This document shows, piece by piece, positions 42,179 through 50,355 of a DNA stretch of 64,000 nucleotides (position 1 is its first letter; every line of letters starts with the position of its first letter). Under the pieces are notes generated by a model. That model was not told where the DNA came from. It ran no database searches and saw only the letters and a list, made by a program, of their open reading frames with translations. The translations under genes and the position numbers were made by a program. The stretch is taken from positions 15,564-79,563 of the forward strand of contig UQWH01000002.1 in assembly GCA_900544705.1 (NCBI GenBank), written 5' to 3'. The stretch comes from an uncultured Eubacteriales bacterium. GTDB lineage: Bacteria; Bacillota; Clostridia; Oscillospirales; Oscillospiraceae.

Positions 42179-44224
42179 ATGGATAATTACATAGGCAGAC
42201 TGCTGGATAATCGCTACGAGATCCTGGAAGTGATCGGCACCGGCGGAATGGCGGTCGTATATAAAGCACTGTGCCACCGGCTGAACCGGCTGGTCGCAAT
42301 CAAAATTCTGAAAGATGAATTCTCCCGCGATCAGGAGTTCCGCAGACGTTTTCATGCCGAGTCGCAGGCGGTCGCGATGCTGTCGCACCCGAATATCGTC
42401 AATGTGTATGATGTTTCCCGCTCCGGCGATGTGGACTATATTGTCATGGAACTGATCGAGGGCATCACGCTCAAGCAGTATCTGGAAAAGAAGGGCAGGC
42501 TCAACTGGCGCGAGACGCTGCATTTCTCCATGCAGATCGCCAAGGCGCTGGAGCATGCACACAGCCGCGGCATCATCCACCGCGACATCAAGCCGCACAA
42601 CATCATGATCCTGAAGGACGGGAGCATCAAGGTTGCGGACTTCGGCATTGCCCGCATCGGCTCCGCGCAGAACACGCTGACGCGCGAGGCGCTCGGCTCC
42701 GTACACTATATCTCCCCGGAGCAGGCCAAGGGCGGCCATGTGGACTGCCGCAGCGACCTGTATTCCCTCGGCGTCGTCATGTATGAGATGCTGACCGGCC
42801 GTACACCCTACGACGGCGAAACGCCGGTGTCCGTGGCCATCCAGCACATCAACGGCGGCGCAACGCCTCCCAGCGAGCTGGTCGAGGGGATCCCCCGCGG
42901 CATCGAGCAGATCACCATGCACGCCATGGAGGTCAACCCGGACGATCGCTATGCCTCCGCGACCGAAATGCTGCATGACATGGAAGAATTCCGCAAGAAT
43001 CCCGGCATGACCTTCCTGTACTTCGGCGGCGTCGCGCCGCAGGCGCCCGTGCAGCAGCGTCCGGTGCAGCGCCCGGCTGCCCCTCGCTCCGAGGCGGAGC
43101 GCTATGCCGCTGCGCGCCGGCAGAACAATCCCCGCAGTGCGGAGGAGCGACGCAAAGAGCGCGAGCGCCGCGAGGCGGAGCAGGCCGAGGAAAAGAAGCG
43201 CCGTCTGAAGCTCATCCTGATCCTCTCCGGTGCGGGACTTGCAGTGATCCTGCTGATCGTGCTGGCAATCAGCCTGTTCGGTGGCGGCAAGCAGCCGTCC
43301 AACACGGTCGATACCATCGTTGTGCCGAATTTTGTCGGCATGGAGATCGAGAAGATCAATCCCGAGGACTACCCGGAGCTGAACATCGACATTACCGGTG
43401 CGACCTACGAGTATAATGAAAACTACCCCAAGGGACAGGTGTTTGACCAGTCTCCCAAGGCAAACGACAGAGTCAAGGGCGGCAAGACGAGAACGGTCAC
43501 GCTGAAGGTCAGCCTTGGGAATGAAACAAACAAGATGCCGAATCTGGTCAACCAGACCGACAGTAGCGCGATCGCGCAGCTCAATGCGATGGAGCTCGGT
43601 CTGAAGATCACGACGAAGGAAGAATCCAGCGAAACCGTCCTCGCGGGCTATGTCATCCGCACGGAACCGGCTGCGGATACGGAGCTGACGAAAAATCAGG
43701 CGGTCACGGTCTATGTCAGCCTCGGCTCCACGAAGATGCCGGAGCTCAAGAATCAGACCAAGGCCAACGCCGAGGCACTGCTCGATGCCATGGGTCTGAA
43801 TCTCAAGTACACCTTCCTGGAAGAGGAGAGCGACGACGTGGCCGAGGGCAATGTGACCCGCACGGAGCCTGCCTCCAAGAGCGAGCTGAGCAAGGGCCAG
43901 AACGTCACGGTCTATATCAGCAAGGGCAACGGCAAGGTCGATGTCCCGCCCGTCGAGGGTCTGGACGTCATGGACGCCATCAAGCTCCTGCGCGATGCCG
44001 GACTGAAGTATGAAACCAAGCGCGTCTTTAACGAGAAGGAAGAAAAGGACCGCGTCATCCATCAGAGTGAAAAGGCCAACACGCAGGTGCCGAAGGATAC
44101 CATCGTGGTGCTTGAGGTTTCTGACGGCCCCGCTCCCACCGATCCTCCCACGCAGCCTACGACCCCGCCCACGGAGCCGACTGAGCCCTCCACGGAGCCG
44201 TCCACCGAGGAAGCTGCGGGCTGA
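42179..44224 (+). CDS. prkC: PASTA-domain Ser/Thr protein kinase
   Basis: 681 residues. Kinase domain (about 10-275) with VAIKIL lysine, HRDIKPHNIM catalytic loop, DFGIARIG and SPEQAKGG; a charged juxtamembrane stretch; one membrane helix (about 343-365); then about four PASTA repeats (380-640) that bind wall muropeptides, and a Pro/Thr/Glu-rich tail. The kinase senses the cell wall and controls growth, and in other Firmicutes spore germination. Overlaps rsgA by one base. Confidence 0.96.
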   Translation: MDNYIGRLLDNRYEILEVIGTGGMAVVYKALCHRLNRLVAIKILKDEFSRDQEFRRRFHAESQAVAMLSHPNIVNVYDVSRSGDVDYIVMELIEGITLKQYLEKKGRLNWRETLHFSMQIAKALEHAHSRGIIHRDIKPHNIMILKDGSIKVADFGIARIGSAQNTLTREALGSVHYISPEQAKGGHVDCRSDLYSLGVVMYEMLTGRTPYDGETPVSVAIQHINGGATPPSELVEGIPRGIEQITMHAMEVNPDDRYASATEMLHDMEEFRKNPGMTFLYFGGVAPQAPVQQRPVQRPAAPRSEAERYAAARRQNNPRSAEERRKERERREAEQAEEKKRRLKLILILSGAGLAVILLIVLAISLFGGGKQPSNTVDTIVVPNFVGMEIEKINPEDYPELNIDITGATYEYNENYPKGQVFDQSPKANDRVKGGKTRTVTLKVSLGNETNKMPNLVNQTDSSAIAQLNAMELGLKITTKEESSETVLAGYVIRTEPAADTELTKNQAVTVYVSLGSTKMPELKNQTKANAEALLDAMGLNLKYTFLEEESDDVAEGNVTRTEPASKSELSKGQNVTVYISKGNGKVDVPPVEGLDVMDAIKLLRDAGLKYETKRVFNEKEEKDRVIHQSEKANTQVPKDTIVVLEVSDGPAPTDPPTQPTTPPTEPTEPSTEPSTEEAAG

Positions 44225-45111
44225 TGGAATTCAGCGGCAGAATCGTAAAAGCGCTCAGCGGCTTTTACTATGTTCAAGCAGAGCAGGACGTCATTGAGTG
44301 CCGTGCGCGCGGAAAATTCCGCAAGGAACGCCTGACGCCGCTGGTCGGAGATTATGTGGAGTGCTCCATGGAGGGCGGCCGCGGCATGGTCGAGGCCGTC
44401 CGCCCGCGCCGCAACGCCTTTGTGCGCCCGGCGGTGAGCAATCTCGACGCGCTGGTCATTTTCGCCAGCGAAACCAACCCGGTCACGGATCCCTTCCTCA
44501 TTGACCGCGTCAGCGCGATCGCGGGAAATCAGGGCGTCCCCGTCCTGCTGTGCATCAATAAAATCGACCTTTCGGACGAAGATCGCCTGTATACGATCTA
44601 CACGGGCGCGGGCTTCGAGGTGTTCCGCACCAGCGCCGCTACCGGCGAGGGGGTCGAGGCGCTGCACCGCAGAATTGCGGGGAAGACCGTTGCCTTCACC
44701 GGAAACTCCGGCGTGGGTAAGAGCAGCGTGCTCAACTGGATCGCACCGGACTTTTCCGCCAAGACCGGCGAGATTTCGGAAAAGCTGGGGCGCGGCCGCC
44801 ATACGACGCGCCATGTCGAGCTGTGCGCCCTGCCGGACGGCACCTGCCTGATCGACACGCCGGGCTTTTCCTCATTTGATACCGATCAGATGGAGCTGAT
44901 CCTCAAGGAAAACCTGCAATATGCGTTTCCGGATTTTGCACCGTACATCGGTCGCTGCCGCTACCACGACTGTGCGCATCTGTGCGAACCGGGCTGCGCG
45001 GTGCTGGAAGCGGTGCAGGCGGGAGAAATTCAGCCCTCGCGCCATGCAAGCTATGTCCGCCTCTATGAAGCGGCAAAAGAGATCAAACCCTGGCAAGTGA
45101 AGGATAAATAG
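44224..45111 (+). CDS. rsgA: Small-ribosomal-subunit biogenesis GTPase RsgA
   Basis: 295 residues. Circularly permuted GTPase: N-terminal OB fold, then G4 (CINKIDL), G1 (FTGNSGVGKSSVLN) and G3 (DTPGFSS), and a C-terminal zinc finger (CRYHDCAHLCEPGC). Assists late 30S maturation. Conserved partner of prkC in this order; rpe and the thiamine pyrophosphokinase gene that often follow are absent. Confidence 0.96.
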   Translation: MEFSGRIVKALSGFYYVQAEQDVIECRARGKFRKERLTPLVGDYVECSMEGGRGMVEAVRPRRNAFVRPAVSNLDALVIFASETNPVTDPFLIDRVSAIAGNQGVPVLLCINKIDLSDEDRLYTIYTGAGFEVFRTSAATGEGVEALHRRIAGKTVAFTGNSGVGKSSVLNWIAPDFSAKTGEISEKLGRGRHTTRHVELCALPDGTCLIDTPGFSSFDTDQMELILKENLQYAFPDFAPYIGRCRYHDCAHLCEPGCAVLEAVQAGEIQPSRHASYVRLYEAAKEIKPWQVKDK

Positions 45112-45121
45112 AGAATAGAAG

Positions 45122-45159
45122 CCGCCTCCTGCGCATAGAACTGGCAGGGGGCGGTTTTT
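45122..45159 (+). terminator. Terminator of the prkC-rsgA operon
   Basis: Eleven-base-pair stem CCGCCTCCTGC/GCAGGGGGCGG (one GU pair; 45122-45132 with 45144-45154) followed by TTTTT. The 3' arm also forms the only Shine-Dalgarno of the next small ORF, whose ATG abuts the T run. Confidence 0.8.
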
Positions 45160-45312
45160 ATGTGCAGAAAAAGTGAGTTATTGGGGTCGGTGCTCATGGC
45201 GCTGGGGGCGGGATTGCTGCTGTCGCTGCTGTTTTCCTCCGAATTCGTTCTGGCAGTCGTCGGCATTGGCCTCTTGGTGATCGGTCTGTGTTGCACGCGG
45301 CGCTGCAAATAA
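45160..45312 (+). CDS. 50-residue membrane microprotein
   Basis: ORF of 50 codons: basic start MCRKSE, a nearly continuous hydrophobic stretch (about 8-42, two short helices or one long one) and a Cys/Arg-rich end (CCTRRCK). The Shine-Dalgarno (AGGGGG) is buried in the 3' arm of the preceding terminator, so it would be made only when read-through RNA is unfolded, or not at all. Codon use is like neighbouring genes. Real gene status is uncertain. Confidence 0.5.
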   Translation: MCRKSELLGSVLMALGAGLLLSLLFSSEFVLAVVGIGLLVIGLCCTRRCK

Positions 45313-45317
45313 AGTGT

Positions 45318-45346
45318 GATAATCTTGTCCGACGGCGCATAAGTAT
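45318..45346 (+). promoter_or_regulatory. Possible sporulation (sigma-E-like) promoter
   Basis: GATAATCT (45318-45325), 12 bases, CATAAGTAT (45338-45346) resembles the -35/-10 pattern of sigma-E promoters, and the next gene looks like a spore-coat gene. No good sigma-A promoter is seen. Weak evidence. Confidence 0.3.
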
Positions 45347-45374
45347 TGCTAGAACGAACAAGGGGTGAAAATGA

Positions 45375-46883
45375 ATGGAGCTTGTCTTTCAGGAAAGGGA
45401 ACTGAATTATCTCAGCCGTGTCCTGTGTGAAACGGTCACACAGGAGCAGACGGCGGAGCTGATCGTGCCGGACAGCTACCCGGATGCCGACCGCGTGGTC
45501 GATGCCTTTGCGACGGCGCTGATCCGTTCGGAGGAATGCAGCGCGGGAGCGGCAGGCGTCAGTGGAAATGCGCAGGTCGGTGTGCTGTTCGTAACGGAGG
45601 ACGGCGAGATCGGACGGCTGGAAACACAGATCCCGTTTTCCGCGCGAAAGGAGTTTGATACAGACTACGACGACTGCACCATGCAGTGTGCCTGTGCGGT
45701 CAGCAGCGTGGATGCGCGGATGCTCAATTCCCGGAAGGTGCTGGTGCGCGTCGGCGTGCGCTGCACGATGAGCGTTTATGCGAGGCAGCGGCAGACGCTT
45801 TATGATATTCCGGAACCGGCGGCGACCTTGCAGCTCCGGCGGACGAAAATTCCGCTGCGGCTGCCGCTGGAGCTGGGGGAGAAGAGCTTCGTCCTGAACG
45901 AGGATGTTGAGATCCCCGGCACAAAGCCTGCGGTGGAGCGGCTGCTCAAGTGCGTCTATCGCACGGAGGTCGAGGAGCAGAAGCTGGTGGGGAGCAAGGC
46001 GGTGTTCAAGGGAAACCTGATCGTCCACGCGCTCTACGAATGTCCGGAGGGGAAGCTGCACAGCTTTGAAGCCGGCGTGCCCTTCTCGCAGTATGTGGAC
46101 ATGGAGCAGGAGCTGGACGACCACGCGCTCAGCACCGTGCTGGCAATGACCTCCGTCGAAACGGAGCCGGACGGCCAGATGGACTGCCGCCGTCTGTTGC
46201 TGAGCGCGAACCTGATCGCGCAGTGTACCGCCTACGGAGAGCAGGAGGTCTCACTGATCGAAGATGCGTTCTGCACCAATGCGGAGTTGTCGCCGCAGTG
46301 GACGGAGTGGAAGGTCACGGGAGTTCTGGACCGTCAGAACTTCCGGGAAACGGCGCTTGCGCAGAGCGACGCGCCCGCGGGGGGCGTGGTCGATGCGTGG
46401 CTCTACACCGATGAGACCATTCGCCGGCGCGAGGGGGAGCGGATGCTGCTGGAGCTTCCGATGTCCGTGAACGTTCTGTATGTAGACGGGGAGGGAAAAT
46501 TGCAGGGACGCTCCATGCGCCCGGTGGCGAACTTCTCCACGGAGCTGGCCGAGGACGGCGGCTGCCGCCTGCGCGTGACGGGCGGAGGCGAGATTTTCAG
46601 CGCGGCGGGCGCCGACGGAATGGAGCTGCGCTGCCCGGTGAGCGTGGAGCTTGAGAGCTTTGCGGAGCACCGCCTGCGCTGTGTCTGCGGCGGGGAGATC
46701 ACCGAGCCGCCGCAGTCGGCAGAGCGCCGCCCGGCGGTGATCCTACGGCGGACGGAGGCCGAGCAGGACGTCTGGGACATTGCCAAGGCCTATCACACGG
46801 CGACACAGGCGGTCATGGAGGCCAATGCGCTTACCGGCGCGGTGGTTCCGGCCGACACGCTGCTGCTGATTCCGATGCAATAA
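45375..46883 (+). CDS. DUF3794-LysM protein, SipL-like spore coat factor
   Basis: 502 residues. DUF3794-type beta-rich domains make up most of the chain (e.g. ETVTQEQTAELIVPDSYPDADRVVDA near the start and EIPGTKPAVERLLKCVYRTEVEE mid-way), and a C-terminal LysM motif closes it (DVWDIAKAYHTATQAVMEANAL ... VPADTLLLIPMQ). This is the architecture of SipL, which binds SpoIVA in Clostridioides difficile coat assembly. It suggests a spore-forming organism, although no other sporulation gene is in the window. Ends at the terminator where repeat copy A is inserted. Confidence 0.85.
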   Translation: MELVFQERELNYLSRVLCETVTQEQTAELIVPDSYPDADRVVDAFATALIRSEECSAGAAGVSGNAQVGVLFVTEDGEIGRLETQIPFSARKEFDTDYDDCTMQCACAVSSVDARMLNSRKVLVRVGVRCTMSVYARQRQTLYDIPEPAATLQLRRTKIPLRLPLELGEKSFVLNEDVEIPGTKPAVERLLKCVYRTEVEEQKLVGSKAVFKGNLIVHALYECPEGKLHSFEAGVPFSQYVDMEQELDDHALSTVLAMTSVETEPDGQMDCRRLLLSANLIAQCTAYGEQEVSLIEDAFCTNAELSPQWTEWKVTGVLDRQNFRETALAQSDAPAGGVVDAWLYTDETIRRREGERMLLELPMSVNVLYVDGEGKLQGRSMRPVANFSTELAEDGGCRLRVTGGGEIFSAAGADGMELRCPVSVELESFAEHRLRCVCGGEITEPPQSAERRPAVILRRTEAEQDVWDIAKAYHTATQAVMEANALTGAVVPADTLLLIPMQ

Positions 46884-46901
46884 AGCTGCAATAAATAGGG
46901 A

Positions 46902-46929
46902 AAAAGCCGCCGAATGTCCGGCGGCTTTT
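46902..46929 (+). terminator. Terminator of the SipL-like gene; left target copy of element A
   Basis: AAAA, stem GCCGCCG/CGGCGGC with loop AATGTC, TTTT: 28 bases, symmetrical and bidirectional. The identical 28 bases recur at 47188-47215 on the far side of the repeat element. Confidence 0.85.
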
Positions 46930-47187
46930 CTGACTGTCAAAAAACCATCTGGTTGAAAGTTTCGGAGGGAAGAATAGTGTGAAAGGGAACCGTCACACCG
47001 AGCCGCAGCGAGGCGTTTCGGAGCGCAACCGCCGCATAGCGGCGGCACTTGGCGCGGAGATGGGTTCCCTTTCGCGTTCAATAACCCGCCGCAGCGATCA
47101 AAATTGCAAAATAATACTACAAATATTGATTTTGCAATTTTGCAGGCAGCTTGTCAAAAAAGTTCAAAGGACTTTTTTGGCAAGCTG
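46930..47187 (+). mobile_element. Terminator-targeting MITE-like element, copy A
   Basis: 258 bases with imperfect terminal inverted repeats (CTGACTGTCAAAAAA at the left; the right end read backwards is CAGCTTGCCAAAAAA). About 190 internal bases match copy B (51526-51784) with only a few changes. It has no credible gene, and nearly all of it folds: an outer stem GAAAGGGAACC, an inner CCGCCGC hairpin, a 14-bp CAAAATTGCAAAAT stem and a terminal terminator-like hairpin. It is flanked by an exact 28-base duplication of the host terminator. Transposase must act in trans. Confidence 0.75.
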
Positions 47188-47215
47188 AAAAGCCGCCGAA
47201 TGTCCGGCGGCTTTT
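47188..47215. terminator. Right target copy; terminator for the minus-strand lipoprotein
   Basis: Exact copy of 46902-46929. Read on the minus strand it ends the transcript of the small lipoprotein gene, ten bases after its stop. Confidence 0.8.
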
Positions 47216-47225
47216 ATCATAGAAT

Positions 47226-47519
47226 TCAGTTTTTCGTGACCTTGGCAGGCTTGACGGGAGTGGTTTCGTCCGTCATTCCCGGAATGGTCATGCCGCTTTC
47301 GCTTGCTTCACTGGAGTGTGTGGAAGAGGTGCTTGCATCGGTCATTGGGGTCGATGTCGCGGTGCTGCCGCCGGATGCTGCCGGTTCTGTCATGGCTGAG
47401 CCGTTTGTGCCGTCGACCTTGCCGTCGTTTGTGTCAGATACATTGCCTTTCCCCTTGCAGCCGGTGAACAGTGTGAGTGTCATCGCAAGGACAAGACAGA
47501 AGACCAAAATGCGTTTCAT
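47226..47519 (-). CDS. Small Ser/Thr-rich lipoprotein
   Basis: 97 residues: lipoprotein signal with lipobox LFTGC (Cys21), then a low-complexity chain rich in Ser, Thr, Gly and acidic residues, probably disordered and surface exposed. No domain recognised. A Shine-Dalgarno (GGGAGGAA) precedes the ATG on the minus strand. It converges on the SipL-like gene, and both once probably shared one terminator. Confidence 0.65.
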   Translation of the reverse strand: MKRILVFCLVLAMTLTLFTGCKGKGNVSDTNDGKVDGTNGSAMTEPAASGGSTATSTPMTDASTSSTHSSEASESGMTIPGMTDETTPVKPAKVTKN

Positions 47520-47625
47520 GGTATTCCTCCCAATTGAAAAAATCTTTGCCTGCGTAGTATTTGCAGGAATTCCAAGAATAACCGCGCGAAAAAAATATTT
47601 TTATCCCGATATTCTGCGGCGACGG

Positions 47626-47654
47626 TTGATTTTGAAAAGTTAGTCCTGTATAAT
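47626..47654 (+). promoter_or_regulatory. Promoter of the polyferredoxin gene
   Basis: TTGATT (47626-47631), 17 bases, TATAAT (47649-47654). Confidence 0.75.
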
Positions 47655-47688
47655 AAACAGGAAATTTGCAAGAGAAGGGGATACCGAT

Positions 47689-48078
47689 ATGAAGAAACTG
47701 ACCGTGAAGAAAGGCTCGCAGTGCATGGCCTGCCTGGAGTGCGTGCGTGCCTGTTCCAATGCGTTTTATAAGGAATTCCATCCGGACAAATCCTGCGTGC
47801 AGATCGTTGAGCGTGCGGGCAAGGTCCGTCCGATGACCTGCGTGCAGTGCGGCAAATGCGCGGCGGCCTGTGAGCATGGTGCGATCACCCAGAACCCCAA
47901 GACGGGCGTGTACATGATCAACAAGAAGCTCTGCGTCGGCTGCGGCAAGTGCAAGGAAGCCTGTCCCTTCGACGTCATCGTGTACGAGCCGGGAATGGCC
48001 AACGCCTCCAAGTGCATCGCCTGCGGCATTTGTGTCAAGGCCTGCCCGATGGAAGTGCTGGAGATCACGGAGAACTGA
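47689..48078 (+). CDS. Polyferredoxin with four [4Fe-4S] motifs
   Basis: 129 residues with four complete CxxCxxCxxxC motifs: CMACLECVRAC, CVQCGKCAAAC, CVGCGKCKEAC and CIACGICVKAC. This is the pattern of HycB/CooF-type electron-transfer subunits. No oxidoreductase is adjacent and the gene has its own promoter and terminator, so it may serve several partners. Often such proteins neighbour aldehyde ferredoxin oxidoreductase or CO dehydrogenase; none is in view. Confidence 0.92.
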   Translation: MKKLTVKKGSQCMACLECVRACSNAFYKEFHPDKSCVQIVERAGKVRPMTCVQCGKCAAACEHGAITQNPKTGVYMINKKLCVGCGKCKEACPFDVIVYEPGMANASKCIACGICVKACPMEVLEITEN

Positions 48079-48085
48079 AAACAGG

Positions 48086-48115
48086 ATCTGCCGCAAAAAT
48101 GCGGCAGATTTTTTG
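48086..48115 (+). terminator. Terminator of the polyferredoxin gene
   Basis: Ten-base-pair stem ATCTGCCGCA/complement, AAAA loop, then TTTTT. Confidence 0.85.
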
Positions 48116-48144
48116 TTGAGAAATCATGCGGATTGTGCTAGAAT
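48116..48144 (+). promoter_or_regulatory. Promoter of pepF
   Basis: TTGAGA (48116-48121), 17 bases, TAGAAT (48139-48144) preceded by TGC. Confidence 0.7.
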
Positions 48145-48174
48145 AAGAGAAAAAAACAAACGGAGGTAAGCAAA

Positions 48175-49980
48175 ATGGCTGAAACAAAGAGGATCCCTGA
48201 GCGTTCGGAAATTGCCGAGCAGGACAAGTGGGCGATCCATGACATCTATGCGACGGACGAGCTGTGGGAAGCGGACTTACAGAAGGCGAAGGACCTGATC
48301 CCAACGGTTTCCGCATTTGCGGGCAAGCTGGGCGGGTCTGCGCAGAATCTGCTTGACTATATGAAACTGACGGAAGAAATCGCCGTGCTTGCCGATGCGC
48401 TGGGCAACTACGCCATGCGCCGCTCCGATGAGGATGCAAGAGTTTCCAAGTATCAGGCCATGGTGGGCAGCCTGATGAGCACCTACGTGGCGCTCGAGGC
48501 GGCCTCCAGCTTCTCCACCCCGGAGATCATGGCGATCTCCGATGAAACGATGGAGAAATTCTATGCGGAACTGCCGGAACTGGAGCGCTACCGCCGCTAT
48601 CTGAACAACATTCGACGCCGCCGCGCGCACGTGCTCACGCCCGCAGAAGAAAAGCTCCTCGCCGCCGCCGGCGAGATGGCCAACGCACCCGATACGATCT
48701 ATGGAATGTTCAACGACGCCGACGTGACCTTCCCGGATGCCATCGACTCCGAGGGCAACCATCATCCGCTGTCGCAGGGCACCTATATTTCCTACATGGA
48801 AAGCAGCGACCGCGCCCTGCGCAAGAGCGCGTTTGAGAATCTCTACCGCACCTATGGCAGCTACAAGAACACCATCTCCGCGATCCTTTCCGCGCAGGTC
48901 AAGCAGCTGCAATTCTTCGCGGATGCGAGAAAGTACTCCTCCGCGATGGAGGCATCCCTCGACGCGACCAACGTGCCGACGACGGTCTATACCAACCTGA
49001 TCGAAGCCGTCCACAAGAACATGGACAAGATGTACCGCTACGTCGCCCTGCGCAAGAAGCTGCTGGGCGTAGACGAGCTGCATATGTACGACATCTACAC
49101 CCCGCTGGTCGAGGATGTGGCCAAGAAGGCGGGCATCGACGAGGCCAAGCAGACGGTCTATGACGCGCTGGCACCGCTCGGCGAGGAGTACCGCAAGGTC
49201 CTGAAGCAGGGCTTCGACAGCCGCTGGATCGATGTCTACGAGAACGCGGGCAAGCGCTCCGGCGCCTACTCCGCGGGCGCGCGGGTGCATCCCTTCGTCC
49301 TGCTGAACTATACCGGCACGCTGGACAGTCAGTTCACGCTGGCGCATGAGATGGGCCATGCGATGCATTCCTATCTCTCCAACCACACGCAGACGCCGCT
49401 CGATGCCGACTATGTGATCTTTGTCGCGGAGGTCGCCTCCACCTGCAACGAAGCGCTGCTGATGGAATACCTGCTGGGCAAGACGACGGACAAGAAGGAA
49501 CGTGCCTACCTCATCAACCACTTCCTGGAGCAGTTCCGCACGACCCTGTACCGCCAGACGATGTTTGCGGAGTTTGAGCTGAATATCGGCAAGATGGCGC
49601 AGGAGGGCACCAGCCTGACGCCGGACGTTCTGAACGCGGAATACCGCCGCCTGAACCGCCTGTATTTCGGCGAAGAGGTCGTTCTCGACGACGAGATCGA
49701 CATGGAATGGATGCGCATCCCGCACTTCTACTACAACTACTATGTCTTCCAGTACGCCACCGGTTATGCCGCCGCGATCGCGCTGTCCCGCCGCATCCTG
49801 CGCGAGGGCGAGAGCGCCGTCAAGGATTACCTCGGCTTCCTGTCCGGCGGCTGCAGCAAGAGCCCCATCGACCTGCTGCGTGGCGCAGGTGTCGACATGA
49901 GCACCACCGCGCCCGTTGAAGAGGCGCTGAAGCTCTTCGACGAGCTGATCGGCGAGATGGAACAGCTGATGCAGGATTAA
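48175..49980 (+). CDS. pepF: Oligoendopeptidase F
   Basis: 601 residues, full length for the M3B family. Cytoplasmic zinc peptidase that degrades peptides of roughly 7-17 residues. Zinc motif HEMGH in TLAHEMGHAMHSYLS with the downstream Glu in VAEVASTCNEALL; N-terminal RSEIAEQDKWAIHDIY is typical. Own promoter; Shine-Dalgarno CGGAGG. A small unknown gene follows after three bases. Confidence 0.96.
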   Translation: MAETKRIPERSEIAEQDKWAIHDIYATDELWEADLQKAKDLIPTVSAFAGKLGGSAQNLLDYMKLTEEIAVLADALGNYAMRRSDEDARVSKYQAMVGSLMSTYVALEAASSFSTPEIMAISDETMEKFYAELPELERYRRYLNNIRRRRAHVLTPAEEKLLAAAGEMANAPDTIYGMFNDADVTFPDAIDSEGNHHPLSQGTYISYMESSDRALRKSAFENLYRTYGSYKNTISAILSAQVKQLQFFADARKYSSAMEASLDATNVPTTVYTNLIEAVHKNMDKMYRYVALRKKLLGVDELHMYDIYTPLVEDVAKKAGIDEAKQTVYDALAPLGEEYRKVLKQGFDSRWIDVYENAGKRSGAYSAGARVHPFVLLNYTGTLDSQFTLAHEMGHAMHSYLSNHTQTPLDADYVIFVAEVASTCNEALLMEYLLGKTTDKKERAYLINHFLEQFRTTLYRQTMFAEFELNIGKMAQEGTSLTPDVLNAEYRRLNRLYFGEEVVLDDEIDMEWMRIPHFYYNYYVFQYATGYAAAIALSRRILREGESAVKDYLGFLSGGCSKSPIDLLRGAGVDMSTTAPVEEALKLFDELIGEMEQLMQD

Positions 49981-49983
49981 GGT

Positions 49984-50250
49984 ATGCCGGATATTTTCAT
50001 TCCGACCCTGCACACCTTTGCCAATGACAACATCTTCACGGGAAGCTGCGGCGCGCTGCGCTTCCGCATCGTCCCGACCGTCGTGTGGGAAACCAAGCAC
50101 GAGGTGAACATGGGCGAGAGTTCCATCCACTGCGAGTTCTGGCACGGACAGCTCTGCTATGAGCTGAGCCAGCTGGAGGGGGAGAGGACTTTCCCCATGT
50201 CCGAAGATGGCCGCGCAGAGATGAAGCAGTGGCTTGAGGAGAATGCCTGA
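49984..50250 (+). CDS. Conserved-looking small protein, unknown
   Basis: 88 residues, soluble, beta-rich in appearance, with several aromatic residues (CEFWHGQLCYE). No signal peptide or metal motif is convincing, and I do not recognise a family. It starts three bases after pepF and ends at a strong terminator, so it is cotranscribed with the peptidase. Codon use matches neighbours. Confidence 0.6.
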   Translation: MPDIFIPTLHTFANDNIFTGSCGALRFRIVPTVVWETKHEVNMGESSIHCEFWHGQLCYELSQLEGERTFPMSEDGRAEMKQWLEENA

Positions 50251-50253
50251 ACA

Positions 50254-50290
50254 TTTCGGACGAAGGAGATTCCTTCGTCCGAAATTTTAT
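50254..50290 (+). terminator. Terminator after the pepF operon
   Basis: Fourteen-base-pair perfect stem TTTCGGACGAAGGA/complement (50254-50267 with 50271-50284), then TTTTAT. Confidence 0.85.
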
Positions 50291-50292
50291 AC

Positions 50293-50341
50293 TTGACATC
50301 GTAACAATGTTATGCTATCATAAGAGCGTAACAATGTTACG
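50293..50341 (+). promoter_or_regulatory. Promoter with two operator palindromes (yhbD operon)
   Basis: TTGACA (50293-50298), 17 bases, TATCAT (50316-50321) with TGC before it. One near-palindrome GTAACAATGTTAT (50301-50313) fills the spacer and a perfect one, GTAACAATGTTAC (50328-50340), covers the start site; centres are 27 bases apart. Binding at either would block RNA polymerase. The first gene encodes a MerR-like DNA-binding protein, so autorepression is likely. Confidence 0.75.
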
Positions 50342-50355
50342 GAAGGAGGAGAGAA

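Noticed and set aside
46979..47188. ORF (GTG start, MKGNRHTEPQRGVSERN...) inside repeat copy A and its twin at 51576-51824
   Set aside because: The frame crosses inverted repeats that form the element's stems, its end differs between copies and runs into host sequence, and composition is not protein-like. Similarity between copies is explained by DNA identity.
46901..47215. Group IIC intron as explanation for the terminator-linked repeat
   Set aside because: These introns also favour terminators, but no domain V with its AGC triad and no reverse transcriptase is visible, and introns do not duplicate the target.
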